A DNA stretch of 64,000 bases from Intrasporangiaceae bacterium URHB0013 (GTDB lineage: Bacteria; Actinomycetota; Actinomycetes; Actinomycetales; Dermatophilaceae), in contig JIBA01000015.1 of assembly GCA_000620545.1 (NCBI GenBank), positions 310,001-374,000 of the forward strand. The letters run 5' to 3'. The position numbers and the translations under genes are program-made. This document shows, in pieces, positions 33,256-42,765 of this stretch. The notes beneath the pieces were generated by a model. It worked only from the letters and a program-made list of their open reading frames with translations. It did not search any database and was not told the DNA's origin. Position 1 is the stretch's first letter. The number at the start of each line of letters is the position of its first letter.

Positions 33256-33552
33256 ATGACCATCGACCGAGGACTGCTGGCGATCTTGAATGCCAAGCCC
33301 GGAAAGGGCGACGAGCTCGGGGTGTTCTTGAAGCAGGGTCGCGAGCTAGCGGCCCAAGAAGAAGGCACCGTCAGCTGGTACGCATTCCGACTCGACGACA
33401 CAACGTACGGGATCTTCGACACCTTCGATAGCGAGAAGGCGCGCGAAGCACACGTAAACGGCCGCATCCCGGCGGCACTCCAGAACGTTAGCTCAGAACT
33501 TCTGGCCGAAGCCGCCGACATCAAGCCGGTCGACGTGATCGCGGTCAAGTAG
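33256..33552 (+). CDS. Antibiotic biosynthesis monooxygenase (ABM) domain protein
   Basis: A 98-residue dimeric alpha/beta-barrel protein. LLAILNAKPGKGDELGVFLKQGRELAAQEEGTVSWYAFRLDDTTYGIFDTFDSEKAREAHVNG has the spacing of ABM/YgiN-like monooxygenases, with the conserved EEGTVSWYAF strand and DTFDSEKAREAH. ABM proteins act on quinones or as small regulators. GAGAGGAA lies eight bases before the ATG at 33256. Single gene inside the island. Confidence 0.85.
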   Translation: MTIDRGLLAILNAKPGKGDELGVFLKQGRELAAQEEGTVSWYAFRLDDTTYGIFDTFDSEKAREAHVNGRIPAALQNVSSELLAEAADIKPVDVIAVK

Positions 33553-33677
33553 TCGCGATCCGCACGATCCGGAACCTGCCTCCCTCGGCACATGTCGGCG
33601 TGACCGATCTACCGGATCTGCCGCTCTGCGAGCGATCGTGCCGATAGGCACGCTCGTCCCCGACGCTTCGGGTCTGC

Positions 33678-34226
33678 TCAGGGGTGGAGAGACTGGTCCG
33701 CCTCGACGAGCCGCAGGTCGGTGAACCGCACGACAAGGCCCGAGCGCGTGGGCGCGCAGCACAGAAGTCCCGCGCGTAGAGGCCCGGGCGGCAAGGGTGC
33801 TACGCGCACGAGCCGCCAGGTTTCGTCGCCGCTTCGGGCCCGAACCGTGAGTGCGTCGCCCTTGCGACTTGCCCGTACGACGACGGCGTGGCCCGACCAC
33901 TCCGGCACGGGGGCGACCGACCAGTCCGAGACACCCTGCGTGACGACTGCTCCTAGCTGTAGGACGCCGTCGGCCAATTCGACACCGGCCTTGATCCAAT
34001 GCTCGGCGTCGGCACGGATCAGCAGGCCCGCCTGATCGAACTGGGCTGAGAAGTCAGCGATGAACGTGACCTCAGCGGCCGTCCCGTCGGGGAAGTCCGT
34101 GAGCAGGGCGTGGCCTGTGTCGTGGATGAACCCGTAGGAGGTGGTCCGCCACAGGTCGCTGCCCTCCGCCGCCGTGACCAGCAGGTCGTCCTGGTCGCGG
34201 GAGACCTGCGGGGTGGGTTCAGCCAA
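33678..34226 (-). CDS. DUF1349 domain protein
   Basis: The 182-residue protein matches the concanavalin-like DUF1349 fold: FIADFSAQFDQAGLLIRADAEHWIKAGVELADGVLQLGAVVTQGVSDWSVAPVP and a C-terminal FTDLRLVEAD. These proteins are thought to bind carbohydrate or act in sugar metabolism, without firm evidence. The start is TTG at 34226 and has no strong ribosome site. A stand-alone gene in the island. Confidence 0.85.
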   Translation of the reverse strand: MAEPTPQVSRDQDDLLVTAAEGSDLWRTTSYGFIHDTGHALLTDFPDGTAAEVTFIADFSAQFDQAGLLIRADAEHWIKAGVELADGVLQLGAVVTQGVSDWSVAPVPEWSGHAVVVRASRKGDALTVRARSGDETWRLVRVAPLPPGPLRAGLLCCAPTRSGLVVRFTDLRLVEADQSLHP

Positions 34227-34906
34227 TCAAGGTGACGCCAACCTGTACGCCACCCGTCAACCGGTCCTCGGTCGGTCACGGGATCACCCTTTCACGACTG
34301 CGGTTTCGCGCGGTTGCCGCGGACGTCCAACCGGGCGATGTGTTTGGCACTCTGACGGCAGGCAGCCCTGGGCGGTCGCCCTCAGCCTGGTCGCATCCAT
34401 CGTCGTGGCCTTGCTCCACCAGGACAACCTCGGGGGGCGCCTGCACCCGTTCCCTGGGCGTTGAGGAATTCGCGTCCGCTCACGCCCGACTGATTCTCGT
34501 CGGGCGCACGACCACGGCCTCGCAGCATCCCCGTCGGTAGCCGCTCGCGGCGCAGCGGCTAGGACGAGAGGACCGAACATCCCGGCGTAGAAGTCACGTC
34601 AAGTCACTGCCTTCAAAAGGAGTTTGCAATGCCGCGAGGGCTTCGCAACTCCAGGAACCTCCTGCGCGGGAACACTGCTCCGTTCGAGGCGAGCGCGTCC
34701 TGGCTCTTGGCTCGGTGACCCGGGCCCAGTCACCTACTGCTCACCGATGTTGACCCTGCACGCGTGGCGGGAGGATCGTTGATCGCTGACGGAACCGCCT
34801 CCTTCCGCAGGTCTCGATGGATCGGCGGGCTCCAAGCACGTCATTTCGATGTGGTTGGGACGCGGCTGCGTACGGTATTGGCGGAGGCCGGACGAAAGGA
34901 CTTGTC
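34227..34906. other. Gene-free stretch in the island
   Basis: About 680 bases without a supportable gene. Short open frames occur on both strands but none shows a ribosome site or family pattern. Probably eroded DNA. Confidence 0.45.
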
Positions 34907-35545
34907 ATGAGCATTCGCGACAAGGTGCGGCACCTGACCGAACACGCGACATGGCACCCGCGCACGCCCGAGTCTCCACAGACACCCACGGGAGAAGGCG
35001 ACGCGACGTTGAACCTCGCGCGATACAACTACCTGCTCAGAGTGGCGTCACCCGAAGTCGTCAAGCAGTTGCACCAGGAGGCCTTCGCGGCCTTGGATCT
35101 CGAGCAACGCGAGCGCGTCTTCCTTCGTCTGCGCCATGACCTGGCCGAGAACCAACAGCCCGCCAGCAGCCAACCGGTCGACTTGGCGCGCGCCGCGGTG
35201 GCCGCTCATGAAGGTGACCACGGGTACCTAGTCCGAATGTTGCGCCGCCCTGGTCAGGGCGTCACGGAGGGGCACTTTGTCCCGGAGGGAAGGGGCCGTT
35301 CCGGTGGCCTGCTCTTCGCCGGATCCGTGCTGGGCCACGTTGCAGCCACGGCGGTCGGGTCGGCTGCGGCGGCCGAGTCGCTGATCGGTTTCGACACCTC
35401 ACCTGAGGCAGCTCAGGCGGATACGTCCGTGTTCGTCCATCCTTCGGGCCCGATGGGGCACGGCCTCTGGCAAGCCGGGGCGGGCGGCGTCGCAGGCGGC
35501 GGTTCCGGCGGCGACGGCGGAGGCGCAGGCGCTGGGGGCATCTGA
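34907..35545 (+). CDS. Hypothetical protein with Gly-rich C-terminus
   Basis: The 212-residue protein starts MSIRDKVRHLTEHATWHPRT and has a helical core, LARYNYLLRVASPEVVKQLHQEAFAALDLEQRERVFLRLRHDL, that reads like a conserved unit. LARAAVAAHEGDHGYLVRMLRRPG follows, then a short hydrophobic stretch LLFAGSVLGHVAATAVGSAAAAESLIGF. The last 40 residues are almost pure Gly/Ala/Ser. AAAGGA lies before the ATG. The layout resembles proteins whose Gly-rich tails follow a surface or membrane anchor, but I do not recognise the family. Confidence 0.7.
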   Translation: MSIRDKVRHLTEHATWHPRTPESPQTPTGEGDATLNLARYNYLLRVASPEVVKQLHQEAFAALDLEQRERVFLRLRHDLAENQQPASSQPVDLARAAVAAHEGDHGYLVRMLRRPGQGVTEGHFVPEGRGRSGGLLFAGSVLGHVAATAVGSAAAAESLIGFDTSPEAAQADTSVFVHPSGPMGHGLWQAGAGGVAGGGSGGDGGGAGAGGI

Positions 35546-35968
35546 GCCTGACCCGCTCCCTGCCTGGAGCGGCATCACCGCGGCCGGCAGTGCGTCCCTG
35601 ACGCGAAGGCGAGTGCAGCGCCTCGCGCAAAGGGCAGTCAGCACAGGATCCTCGCTCACCAAAACGACGGGCGGGTGGACCTCACCTGCCGAGGTCGGCG
35701 AACCCGTCCCGGTGGCTGGTGCAAGGACAAGTCCGCGTCTCTTGGCAGGCCATCCCTACCGAGCTCGAGTCCCGGCGGGAGGACAGACGTCCTCATCGGC
35801 CGCCACCCCGCTCACGTCACGATCGCGAGACCGTGAGTCGTTCCGCCGCTACCGGGCCCTAGGGCGGCACACCCGACGAGACCGCGGAACCGAAAGCCGG
35901 CCGTGCCCAAGCTCTTGTGTGTCATCCAGCGCACAGACACAACCGCGTCCGCAGCGCACTCTCGAAGC
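35546..35968. other. Gene-free stretch in the island
   Basis: About 420 bases between the Gly-rich protein and the lipoprotein hydrolase. No gene, repeat or hairpin stands out. Confidence 0.45.
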
Positions 35969-37189
35969 ATGGACACGAACACGAGCATGAGATCCACGGT
36001 GCCTGACTCAGCCGGCGTGCGAACCGTCCAGAGTGTTCAGTGGTGGCGTGCCGGTGGGGTGGCCGTTTTGGCGTCGGTGCTGCTGCTTGTGGCTGGCTGT
36101 TCGGGCAGCTCCCCAGCGCAGCCCCCTGCGTCCTCCTTGGCGCAGTGCCCCGTTGGAGACGTGCAGCGCCAAGCGATGGAGGCGAAAATCTCGGCCGTCC
36201 TGACCAAGGAGCTGAGCCTGCTGAGCGATTATTCGCTCCGCGAACTGCGGGCCCTGCTGGTCCACGTCTGCGGTGTTCCCGTCCACGAGGAGTACCGGTC
36301 CTCGACGGCGGACGAGACCCACAACGTAGCGTCGGTCACCAAGAGCGTCATCGGGACCCTGGTCGGGATCGCGCTGGCCGACGGTTCCCTGAAGAGCCTC
36401 GACCAGACCTTGGGTGAGTTGCTTCCTGAGCACCGGACGGTGATGAGTCCGGCGGTGGCGAGCATCAGGCTGCGGCAGCTGCTGACCATGACAGCGGGCC
36501 TGGACGCCGACCTATCCGACAGCTCGGTCGGGGCGTGGATCCAGAGCGACCACTTCGTCGAGGGCATCCTGCGGCAGGGCGTCGTCGGGAAGCCCGGCAC
36601 ATTCGCCTACTCCTCGGCGACCTCGCACCTGCTGTCGGCCATCGTGGCCAGAGCCACCCATCGCTCCGTGCTGGACTACGCGACGGAGAAACTGTTCGAC
36701 CCATTGGGCATTCCCATGACCGGCGCCGCGCAGCCGCTGCTGGTCACGGCCTCGGCAGCTGCCTACGACAAGGCCGTCGTCGCTTTGCCGGTCGACCACC
36801 AGGGCATTAACTACGGTGCCTCCTATCTAAAGCTGCGGGCCAGGGACATGGCCAAGCTGGGGCAGCTCTACCTTGACCAGGGCAGGTGGCAGGGGAAGCA
36901 GATCGTGCCGCAAAGATGGGTGCGGGACGCCACCACCGGGCACGTAAACGTACCGGGAACCCAGGGAGCAGACCGCTACGGCTACCAGTGGTGGGTCACC
37001 ACCGCCGGCGGCCACCCCGCGTACGCAGCCCTCGGCTTCGGCGGGCAGCTCGTCGAAGTGGTCCCCGACAAGGCCCTGGTAGTGGTGTTCGCCACCCACG
37101 TGGACACCTTGGCCAGCGTCGCACAGGGACCCAGCCTGGATTTCTACCAAAGCCTTGTGTCCGGCACACTAGTGCCAGCGCTGCCGTGA
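35969..37189 (+). CDS. Lipoprotein serine hydrolase, class C beta-lactamase-like
   Basis: The product (406 residues from the ATG at 35969) is exported as a lipoprotein: a hydrophobic segment ends in the lipobox LVAGC, with the lipidated Cys at residue 44. The hydrolase domain has the Ser-x-x-Lys motif SVTK (Ser122), the Tyr motif YSS in FAYSSATSH, and a GYQWWV region before an FGGQ-like third motif. These are the features of penicillin-binding-protein/EstB-type serine hydrolases, which may be esterases or D-aminopeptidases; beta-lactamase activity is not implied. Its stop codon overlaps the GTG of the GNAT gene that follows. Confidence 0.88.
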   Translation: MDTNTSMRSTVPDSAGVRTVQSVQWWRAGGVAVLASVLLLVAGCSGSSPAQPPASSLAQCPVGDVQRQAMEAKISAVLTKELSLLSDYSLRELRALLVHVCGVPVHEEYRSSTADETHNVASVTKSVIGTLVGIALADGSLKSLDQTLGELLPEHRTVMSPAVASIRLRQLLTMTAGLDADLSDSSVGAWIQSDHFVEGILRQGVVGKPGTFAYSSATSHLLSAIVARATHRSVLDYATEKLFDPLGIPMTGAAQPLLVTASAAAYDKAVVALPVDHQGINYGASYLKLRARDMAKLGQLYLDQGRWQGKQIVPQRWVRDATTGHVNVPGTQGADRYGYQWWVTTAGGHPAYAALGFGGQLVEVVPDKALVVVFATHVDTLASVAQGPSLDFYQSLVSGTLVPALP

Positions 37190-37641
37190 GCAGCGGGATG
37201 CCGCGCTGGACCTCCCCCCTGCACATCGTGTCGGTCGTCGGCGAGGCCGACGCGGCCCTTGACCAGCGGTTGTCCGACGAGTTGGACGCAGTGAACGCGG
37301 CTGCGACCGCGGGCACGCCGGCTGCGCGCGAGCTGACCGTCCGGCTGCTCGACGCCGACGACGAGCTGCTCGCCGGGGTCAGCGGCTGGACGTGGGGCGT
37401 CGCTGCCGGCATCGGGATGACGTGGGTGCGCGCCGATGCGCGCGGCCAAGGAGTCGGTGACCGGCTGCTGGCCCACTTCGAGGCCGAGGCTCGCGCCCGA
37501 GGCTGCACCCACGTGTTCGTCACCTCATTCACCTTCCAGGCGCCTGGCTTCTACGAGAAGCAGGACTACCGCGAGATCTTCCGCTGGGACGGTGTCCCGA
37601 CGCCCGAAGCGGCGGACGTGCACTTCCGCAAGGAGCTCTAG
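37186..37641 (+). CDS. GNAT-family N-acetyltransferase
   Basis: The protein (151 residues from the GTG at 37186, or 147 from an ATG at 37198) has the GNAT core: WVRADARGQGVGDRLLAHFEAEARARGC is motif A with the acetyl-CoA-binding R-G-x-G-x-G-D/R pattern, and SFTFQAPGFYEKQDYREIFRWDG is motif B. The GTG overlaps the stop of the upstream hydrolase gene, so the two are coupled. The substrate is unknown. Confidence 0.87.
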   Translation: MSSGMPRWTSPLHIVSVVGEADAALDQRLSDELDAVNAAATAGTPAARELTVRLLDADDELLAGVSGWTWGVAAGIGMTWVRADARGQGVGDRLLAHFEAEARARGCTHVFVTSFTFQAPGFYEKQDYREIFRWDGVPTPEAADVHFRKEL

Positions 37642-37950
37642 CAGCCGACGTGGCTCCCCAGCGCGCGTCGATCGCATTCATGTCGAGCGCGTTCAGCAGG
37701 ACGCCGGCGGCGACCTCACCACCTGGCACCGCCCACAAAGTGGCGCCCCACCTGACGTCCGCTATTGAGTTCCTAATGGAGGTCAGGCTGCTGGTCGGCT
37801 CGTAAGGCCTGTCAAAAGCAAGGAATCACCAGGTGTCCCAGCCACTTAGCTAAGACCACCCACGGGAACACCAACAAACCTGAATGCCGCTTCGGGTGAG
37901 TGCGGGTTCCGATGCTCCCGTAAGTGCCAGTGTCGTCCCTCGTGGCGATG

Positions 37951-38245
37951 TCAGACCTCGATCAGGCGGTCTTGATCGTTGTCGCTGTCGGAGACACGCG
38001 CAGCTGGGAGAACGCAGGATGCGACGCAGACGGCCAAGCCAATGAGCGCCACGATGGCCCACTGCTGGAACATGGCCTGGGCCTCGACAGCCAGAACGCT
38101 TGTCGCAGGGGGACTTGCTTAGCACCATCCAGGCGAAGAAGTGCCAAGTCCCGTGCCAGTTCATCGCCGCGACGATTGATCCAAGGGATAGGAAAAGGGA
38201 GACACGCGCCGCCCAGCGAAGAAGTCGTCCGGTGTGGGGGCTCAT
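37951..38245 (-). pseudogene. Small two-helix membrane protein with single-base frameshift
   Basis: From the ATG at 38245 the frame reads MSPHTGRLLRWAARVSLFLS and GSIVAAMNWHGTWHFFAWMV, a helix-bearing start. After the C5 run at 38108-38112 (GGGGG on the plus strand) the coding-like sequence moves to another frame: VLAVEAQAMFQQWAIVALIG, LAVCVASCVLPAARVSDSDN and DQDRLIEV, ending at 37951. Removing one base of the run gives a continuous 97-residue protein with two membrane helices. No family recognised. The 300 bases on its left (37642-37950) hold no gene. Confidence 0.55.
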
Positions 38246-38456
38246 GCTGCGCAAAGGTAGCGGTCGGCGCGGCTCCCTGCCGCTCAGAGCGGGAGCGTCC
38301 CGTTGCGCACTTTGACGCGGATTGCGGCGAAGCATGCCAGATGACGTCCGCAGCTGCCGCTTCTCGCGGTCGTGCCCCTGAGCGGGCAGATCGAATGCGC
38401 TCGCGCGTCGTTGACGGCCAGCGGACTCTTGAGACTGATGGTCGGTGGTCGCCGCG

Positions 38457-39467
38457 CTAGTCGAAGAGACGCAACAGCAGGTGTCGGTTTTTGGGTGCCC
38501 AGATCAGCTCGCGGAACTGGTCAACGGGTCCGACCGGCCATCTCTGGGCGATGCCCACGACGGCTGGGTCTTCGATCAGGGGAAAGAGGAAGTCCGGGAT
38601 GTCGGCCCAGGCGACTTTGAATGGTCGGTCCCACATGCGCACCACCCGCGGGGTGACCGGGGCGGTCAGGCCGAGCGCGTTGTGCATGACGGCCAGCCTC
38701 TCGTATGCCGTCATCAGAGCAGTCTCGCGGTCCTGCCAGGCGGCCGCCCGACCAACCTTCCACAAGACAGGGGTCAGGTCCGAGCCGCACGCAAGGCGCG
38801 AGAAGGCCGTTCCGAACCATTTCGAGTACGGCGCGTACTGCCGTTCCATCAGGAAGGCGAGCCGCATGAGATCACCGACAAGTCGCGACCCGATCACTGA
38901 GGAGCCCAGTTCGTCGCCCGCGGCCCCGGCTCTGCCTACCAGGTTCATCTCGGGGTGGACGCGCCACCAGCCGGCGATCAGAAGGTACAGCCAGACGTCG
39001 CGGGGGTAGTACGCCAGGCGGTCCCGCGCTGCCTGCAGGCCCACCTCGTCGTGAAAGACGGCCCCCGAGGTGAACATGCGCAGCCCGTGCTCAGACAGGG
39101 TCAGCCAGTCGCGCGGTTCGATGTCGCGGTCGATGTCCAGCTCCAACTGTTGCCAGACGTATCCGCGGACGGTGTGCACCTCGTGGTCGACGGCGTGGCC
39201 GGCAAAGGTTTGCGGCAGATCCCGCCGCAGCGCCTTCCGGACCTCGACCCCGTGGCGCGCCTCGTCTGCCTCGGTGAGGAAGATGAAGGCGCGGGGCTTC
39301 CAGTCGTGGTCGGTCGACATCTCGTCGTCAAAGCCCAGGACTTCCGACCCGCGGCCCAGCAGTGCCGCGGAGTGAGGCAGATCAGGGAACCTGGCGTTCA
39401 GAATCGGCCGCACTATCTCGTCGTACAACCGCCCGCTCAGCTCTGCCCCCGGAACGAACGTCGACAT
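38457..39467 (-). CDS. DUF4037 domain, nucleotidyltransferase-like protein
   Basis: The 336-residue protein begins FVPGAELSGRLYDEIVRPIL and carries AALLGRGSEVLGFDDEMSTDHDWKPRAFIFL, a nucleotidyltransferase-like G-S...D-x-D motif, then a helical DUF4037 region (LTLSEHGLRMFTSGAVFHDEVGLQAARDRLAYYPRDVWLYLLIAGW). The end FRELIWAPKNRHLLLRLFD is also characteristic. The family may adenylate a small molecule or protein; no substrate is known. AGGAGG precedes the ATG. Island gene with normal codon use. Confidence 0.87.
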   Translation of the reverse strand: MSTFVPGAELSGRLYDEIVRPILNARFPDLPHSAALLGRGSEVLGFDDEMSTDHDWKPRAFIFLTEADEARHGVEVRKALRRDLPQTFAGHAVDHEVHTVRGYVWQQLELDIDRDIEPRDWLTLSEHGLRMFTSGAVFHDEVGLQAARDRLAYYPRDVWLYLLIAGWWRVHPEMNLVGRAGAAGDELGSSVIGSRLVGDLMRLAFLMERQYAPYSKWFGTAFSRLACGSDLTPVLWKVGRAAAWQDRETALMTAYERLAVMHNALGLTAPVTPRVVRMWDRPFKVAWADIPDFLFPLIEDPAVVGIAQRWPVGPVDQFRELIWAPKNRHLLLRLFD

Positions 39468-39586
39468 GCCACCAGCCTCCTACACGGGAACTCCGTGTGG
39501 AGCCCTTGCCCCGAAAGCCGGGCCCCCCAGCCGACGTCCCATTATGCCGCGCGGAGGACGTTCGCTTCAGTGAGGCTCGGCGCACA

Positions 39587-40051
39587 TCAACTCAGGTCGC
39601 CGCCGAAGATCAGCGCCGGGCCGCCGCTCCTTTCCACCTCGCGTTCGAGTGTGAGGCCGATCTTGAGCGCTACTCGTTGGGACGCGACATTGTCCGGACG
39701 GATGATTGCGATCAGGTGCTTAACACCGGAGTCTCTAGCGGCGTCCCGCACTGCTGAGGCCGCTTCCGTGGCGAACCCGTGACGGCGCAGTTCGTCCCGC
39801 ACATGCCACCCAGCCTCGACGTGCCAGGTGCCTTCGACTTCCTGCATGGTGAGGCCGCAGTCTCCGACAAAGTCGCCGGCATGGGTCTCGATGATCCAGA
39901 GTCCGAAGCCGTGCTCGTCGTAGTTGCGCCGGTTCCAGTCGACCCAGCCGCTCGGACTGCGGGACCCGCCGAGGTCGAGCATGGCAACGTTGGAGAGGTC
40001 ATCCCCGGTCATCTCACGAAACAAAAGTCGCGGAGTAGGCGCCGGCAACAT
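39587..40051 (-). CDS. GNAT-family N-acetyltransferase, RimJ/RimL-like
   Basis: The 154-residue protein has the RimJ/RimL pattern: TPRLLFREMTGDDL, DFVGDCGLTMQEVEGTWHVEAGWHVRDELRRHGFATEAASAVRDAARDSGV, and LIAIIRPDNVASQRVALKIGLTLEREVE. The motif A loop RRHGFATEA binds acetyl-CoA. Relatives acetylate protein N-termini or small molecules including antibiotics. The ribosome site is weak. It faces away from the methyltransferase region. Confidence 0.9.
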   Translation of the reverse strand: MLPAPTPRLLFREMTGDDLSNVAMLDLGGSRSPSGWVDWNRRNYDEHGFGLWIIETHAGDFVGDCGLTMQEVEGTWHVEAGWHVRDELRRHGFATEAASAVRDAARDSGVKHLIAIIRPDNVASQRVALKIGLTLEREVERSGGPALIFGGDLS

Positions 40052-40159
40052 GTCCGAAGCCTAGGAGAACGTCCGCCTCTGCAGCACATCGCGCGCTTTG
40101 ACGTGTAGACCGGCCCCGGTTCCCGGTGAGTCCGCGGTGGTAGGGGGCTCAGCGGCCCC

Positions 40160-40938
40160 TTAGCGGTTGGGGATGGGGCGGAGCTTGAAGATGAGGATGC
40201 CTAGGTACTTGTTCATCCACTCCTGCTTGTGCGGTACCGACGCGCGGTCTCTTCGAGGAGGTGTGGCTCGAGCGCCCTGTCGATCCATAGGCCGGCGGCG
40301 CTGAACGTGTTCAGCAGGTCGGACATCGTGTAGGTGTTCTTCGTGAGGGCGATGTTCTGGTTCCATCCGGTGGCGTACGTGTAAGTGCCCTGGGTGAAGT
40401 ACTCCTCGCCCAGCGTGGTGCCGTTCTTCTCTGCGCGCTCACGCGCGTAACGGATCGGCTGGGTCCCCGTCAGCACGATGAACCCGTCCTCGGTGAGCAT
40501 CGACCGTGCGGACCTGAGTGCATGAACTGGATCCTTCGCGTATCCGAATGACTGCAGGAACGGGACGCGGTCGAACCGTCGGTCTTCCAGGCCCGGAAGC
40601 CGACCCAGGTCTGACAGGTCGCCCTGGACGAGCTCCGTCCCAGGTCTGGGCTCGATGAAGTTGCCGCTGATGTCGACCCCGACACCCGCCGCCGCGCCGT
40701 CATCGACGAGCTCGGCGACCTTCGCGCCGTTGCCGCAGCCCAGGTCGAGGACTGACAGCCCGGTCACGTCTCCGATGACGTCTCGCTGCGCCGGCCACTC
40801 GACCCGCCGATCCAGCGAGTCCTCGCGGGCACGTGCCCGTTCGTAGTTCGGCGCCAGTTCGCGCCACGCCTGTCCCGAAGCCCTTTCACTGCCCGCGCTG
40901 AAAGCCGTCACCCCGCGCAACCTTGCCGATTCGAGCAC
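40160..40938 (-). pseudogene. Class I SAM-dependent methyltransferase with 3' single-base frameshift
   Basis: A Rossmann methyltransferase: SVLDLGCGNGAKVAELVDDG is motif I, VGVDISGNFIEPRP is motif II and ELVQGDLSDL follows. The main frame ends at 40213 with ARRYRTSRSG, but the typical family ending VPHKQEWMNKYLGILIFKLR lies in another frame up to 40160. Adding one base to the GG at 40233-40234 joins them as RRYPHKQEWMNKYLG. About 95 percent of the protein is unaffected, so it may still fold. The start is GTG at 40938; an inner GTG at 40911 is possible. The substrate is unknown. Confidence 0.8.
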
Positions 40939-41089
40939 GTCTTACGGCAGTGGGGATCAAACCACTTAGACGGACTCGAGCTGCGCTGCAACGCGCGCAC
41001 ATGCCGCGCCGCGTGTGTCGTCGTCTACCTAATGGGCGTGAACAGCTCGGCCGAGAGCCACCGCTCAACGGTGCTGCCGTCGACTTCGA

Positions 41090-41902
41090 TCATGCCGACT
41101 CGGGCCCGGAACCAGGGCGCCGACGCACCAGCGCCACAACGAGGGCCGCGGCCCCGAGCGCGAGCCCGACCCCTCCCAACCAGCGGCCCGTCAGGTCCTC
41201 CGTCGCAACGGTGTCGCCGGCTGACGATCCCGCCGCGTCGGCGGCGGTCTGCGCCTGCCCCCCCGCCGCGACGCTCGGACCCTTCGCATCGTGGGCTTCC
41301 TCGCCTTGGGTGGTCACTAGCACCGGAGCCGGAAGGTCTGGTTCCGCGCCGTTCGCGGGCGGCTCCTGCGCCCACTTCACGACCTTGCCGTCTGAGTAGG
41401 TCTGCGTGACCGGAAGCACCACCTCGGTCCCGGCCTCGGGCAGCGGGCCGACCGAGATGGCGAACTCTTCGAACTGTCCGGGGTCTACCTGCGTGCCGCG
41501 GTCCGCGGTCCAGACCACGGAGGTCGCAGCCTCGGTGATCGTGGCGCCGTCGCGCTGAACGGGTTTGGGCAGCGGGCCCCGCTGGACGACCGCCTTCCAG
41601 CCCGGCATCGACTTGGTCCGCACCGACGTGAACGGCGTGTCGGTGGGCAGGTGGACACGCAGCGCCACGGTACCGGCGGTCTGCGACTCGGTGGGCACGC
41701 GGAAGGTGAGCGCGGTGAAGCCACCGGCGGCCGTACTCTCCGGGATGACGCGTACGTGAGCGGACGCACCAGCTGCTGAGAACACCAGCAGCACCGCAGC
41801 CGCGCCAGCGGCGAGAAACGCCCGCCAGATCTCCCTGAGGGGGCGGTCGACCGCGGCGGGAGACGGGCGGGAGTCGTTCCGGAGCATCGTGTGAGCAGGC
41901 AA
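41090..41902 (-). CDS. YcnI-like DUF1775 copper-binding membrane-anchored protein
   Basis: The product (270 residues from TTG 41902, which has GGAGGA in good position; an ATG at 41887 is the alternative) has a signal peptide ending ASA before HVRVIPESTAAGGFTALTFRVP. In YcnI the first mature His forms part of a histidine/tryptophan copper site; here it is the residue right after the predicted cut. A beta-sandwich, a Pro/Ala-rich linker, one C-terminal helix (GVGLALGAAALVVALV) and a basic tail follow. YcnI normally travels with CopC/CopD-like genes; none is present here. Confidence 0.88.
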   Translation of the reverse strand: MPAHTMLRNDSRPSPAAVDRPLREIWRAFLAAGAAAVLLVFSAAGASAHVRVIPESTAAGGFTALTFRVPTESQTAGTVALRVHLPTDTPFTSVRTKSMPGWKAVVQRGPLPKPVQRDGATITEAATSVVWTADRGTQVDPGQFEEFAISVGPLPEAGTEVVLPVTQTYSDGKVVKWAQEPPANGAEPDLPAPVLVTTQGEEAHDAKGPSVAAGGQAQTAADAAGSSAGDTVATEDLTGRWLGGVGLALGAAALVVALVRRRPGSGPESA

Positions 41903-42287
41903 GACAGTTCCTCCGAAATCTGGGGCCAATTGCGTAAGACCATGGCGCGCCGTCTGCGCGCTAGGGCTGCGCCATCCACGCGGCCCGAACACGACGCACT
42001 GTCGCGGCGACCGCGGCTGCGAACCGACGCTACGAGGCCCTTGTGAAAGATTCGTGAACCGGCTCGTCGCACGTCCGAGTTCGTACGAGCGGCCCACTGG
42101 CTCACGTCCGCGCTCCCATTCAGCGGGACAGCATGCCGACGCGTCCGCGCTCGACCGTGTGGCCTCCCGTGACCCGCACGCCGTCGGAAGGCGTGGCGTG
42201 CCTCCATCGAATCGCCCTGAGCACGCTTGCACCGCCAGTTGCCACAGACAGACAGAGGAATGGGCCGCTGGGGCGCGCGGAACGTCC
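41903..42287. other. Gene-free stretch in the island
   Basis: About 385 bases upstream of the YcnI gene. No gene or strong structure is seen; the promoter of the YcnI gene should lie near 41910-41960. Confidence 0.4.
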
Positions 42288-42590
42288 TCAACTGCCGCAA
42301 CCCGATCGACCGCGGCGTGTGCGCCCTACTCTGCTCGTCGCTTGGAAGCGATCACTCATTATCCGATCGAGCAAGTGCCGGCATGCACCGTGCTCGTTGG
42401 GGAAGGTGCGCAATCCCGTCTCAAGCCCGCGCTCCGAGTAGTAGACGACCCACTGAGACCCTCTTTCGTCCAAGACATAGGCCTCCGACGGATGGCCGCC
42501 GGTCAGGGCGTATGCCTCTGGGTCGATCCGCTGGTCATCGAGTAGCTGCTTCAGGCCATCCCGAGTCAGGGGTTGGGCTTCCTCCATCAT
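42288..42590 (-). CDS. Small conserved actinobacterial protein
   Basis: The 100-residue protein reads MMEEAQPLTRDGLKQLLDDQ, then RIDPEAYALTGGHPSEAYVLDERGSQWVVYYSERGLETGLRTFPNEHGACRHLLDRIMSD. The WVVYYSERGLETG segment and the EHGACRHLLDRI helix recur in uncharacterised actinobacterial proteins, as far as I recall, sometimes next to toxin-like genes. The last 25 residues are basic and may be read-through into non-conserved sequence. No ribosome site is visible. Confidence 0.62.
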   Translation of the reverse strand: MMEEAQPLTRDGLKQLLDDQRIDPEAYALTGGHPSEAYVLDERGSQWVVYYSERGLETGLRTFPNEHGACRHLLDRIMSDRFQATSRVGRTRRGRSGCGS

Positions 42591-42765
42591 GGCGAAATCG
42601 TGGCAGCCGCCTCACAGCAATGCACGCATCTGCCGCCGAGCGATCGTGCCCAGTACAGGACGTCCCACAGGGCTGAAGTCTGCATTCAGCGAACGCGAGA
42701 AACTGCTGATGGTCCGGGCAGAGTAAGCGCGGCCCAGCGCCACCCGGTTTTGCGATACCCCTTCG

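Noticed and set aside
32910-33593. 227-codon minus-strand frame over the monooxygenase-like gene
   Set aside because: The plus-strand ABM gene explains the coding signal; the minus frame has no ribosome site and no family pattern.
37642-37950. Additional GNAT or transposase remnant between the GNAT gene and the frameshifted membrane gene
   Set aside because: No frame has a conserved pattern; treated as non-coding.
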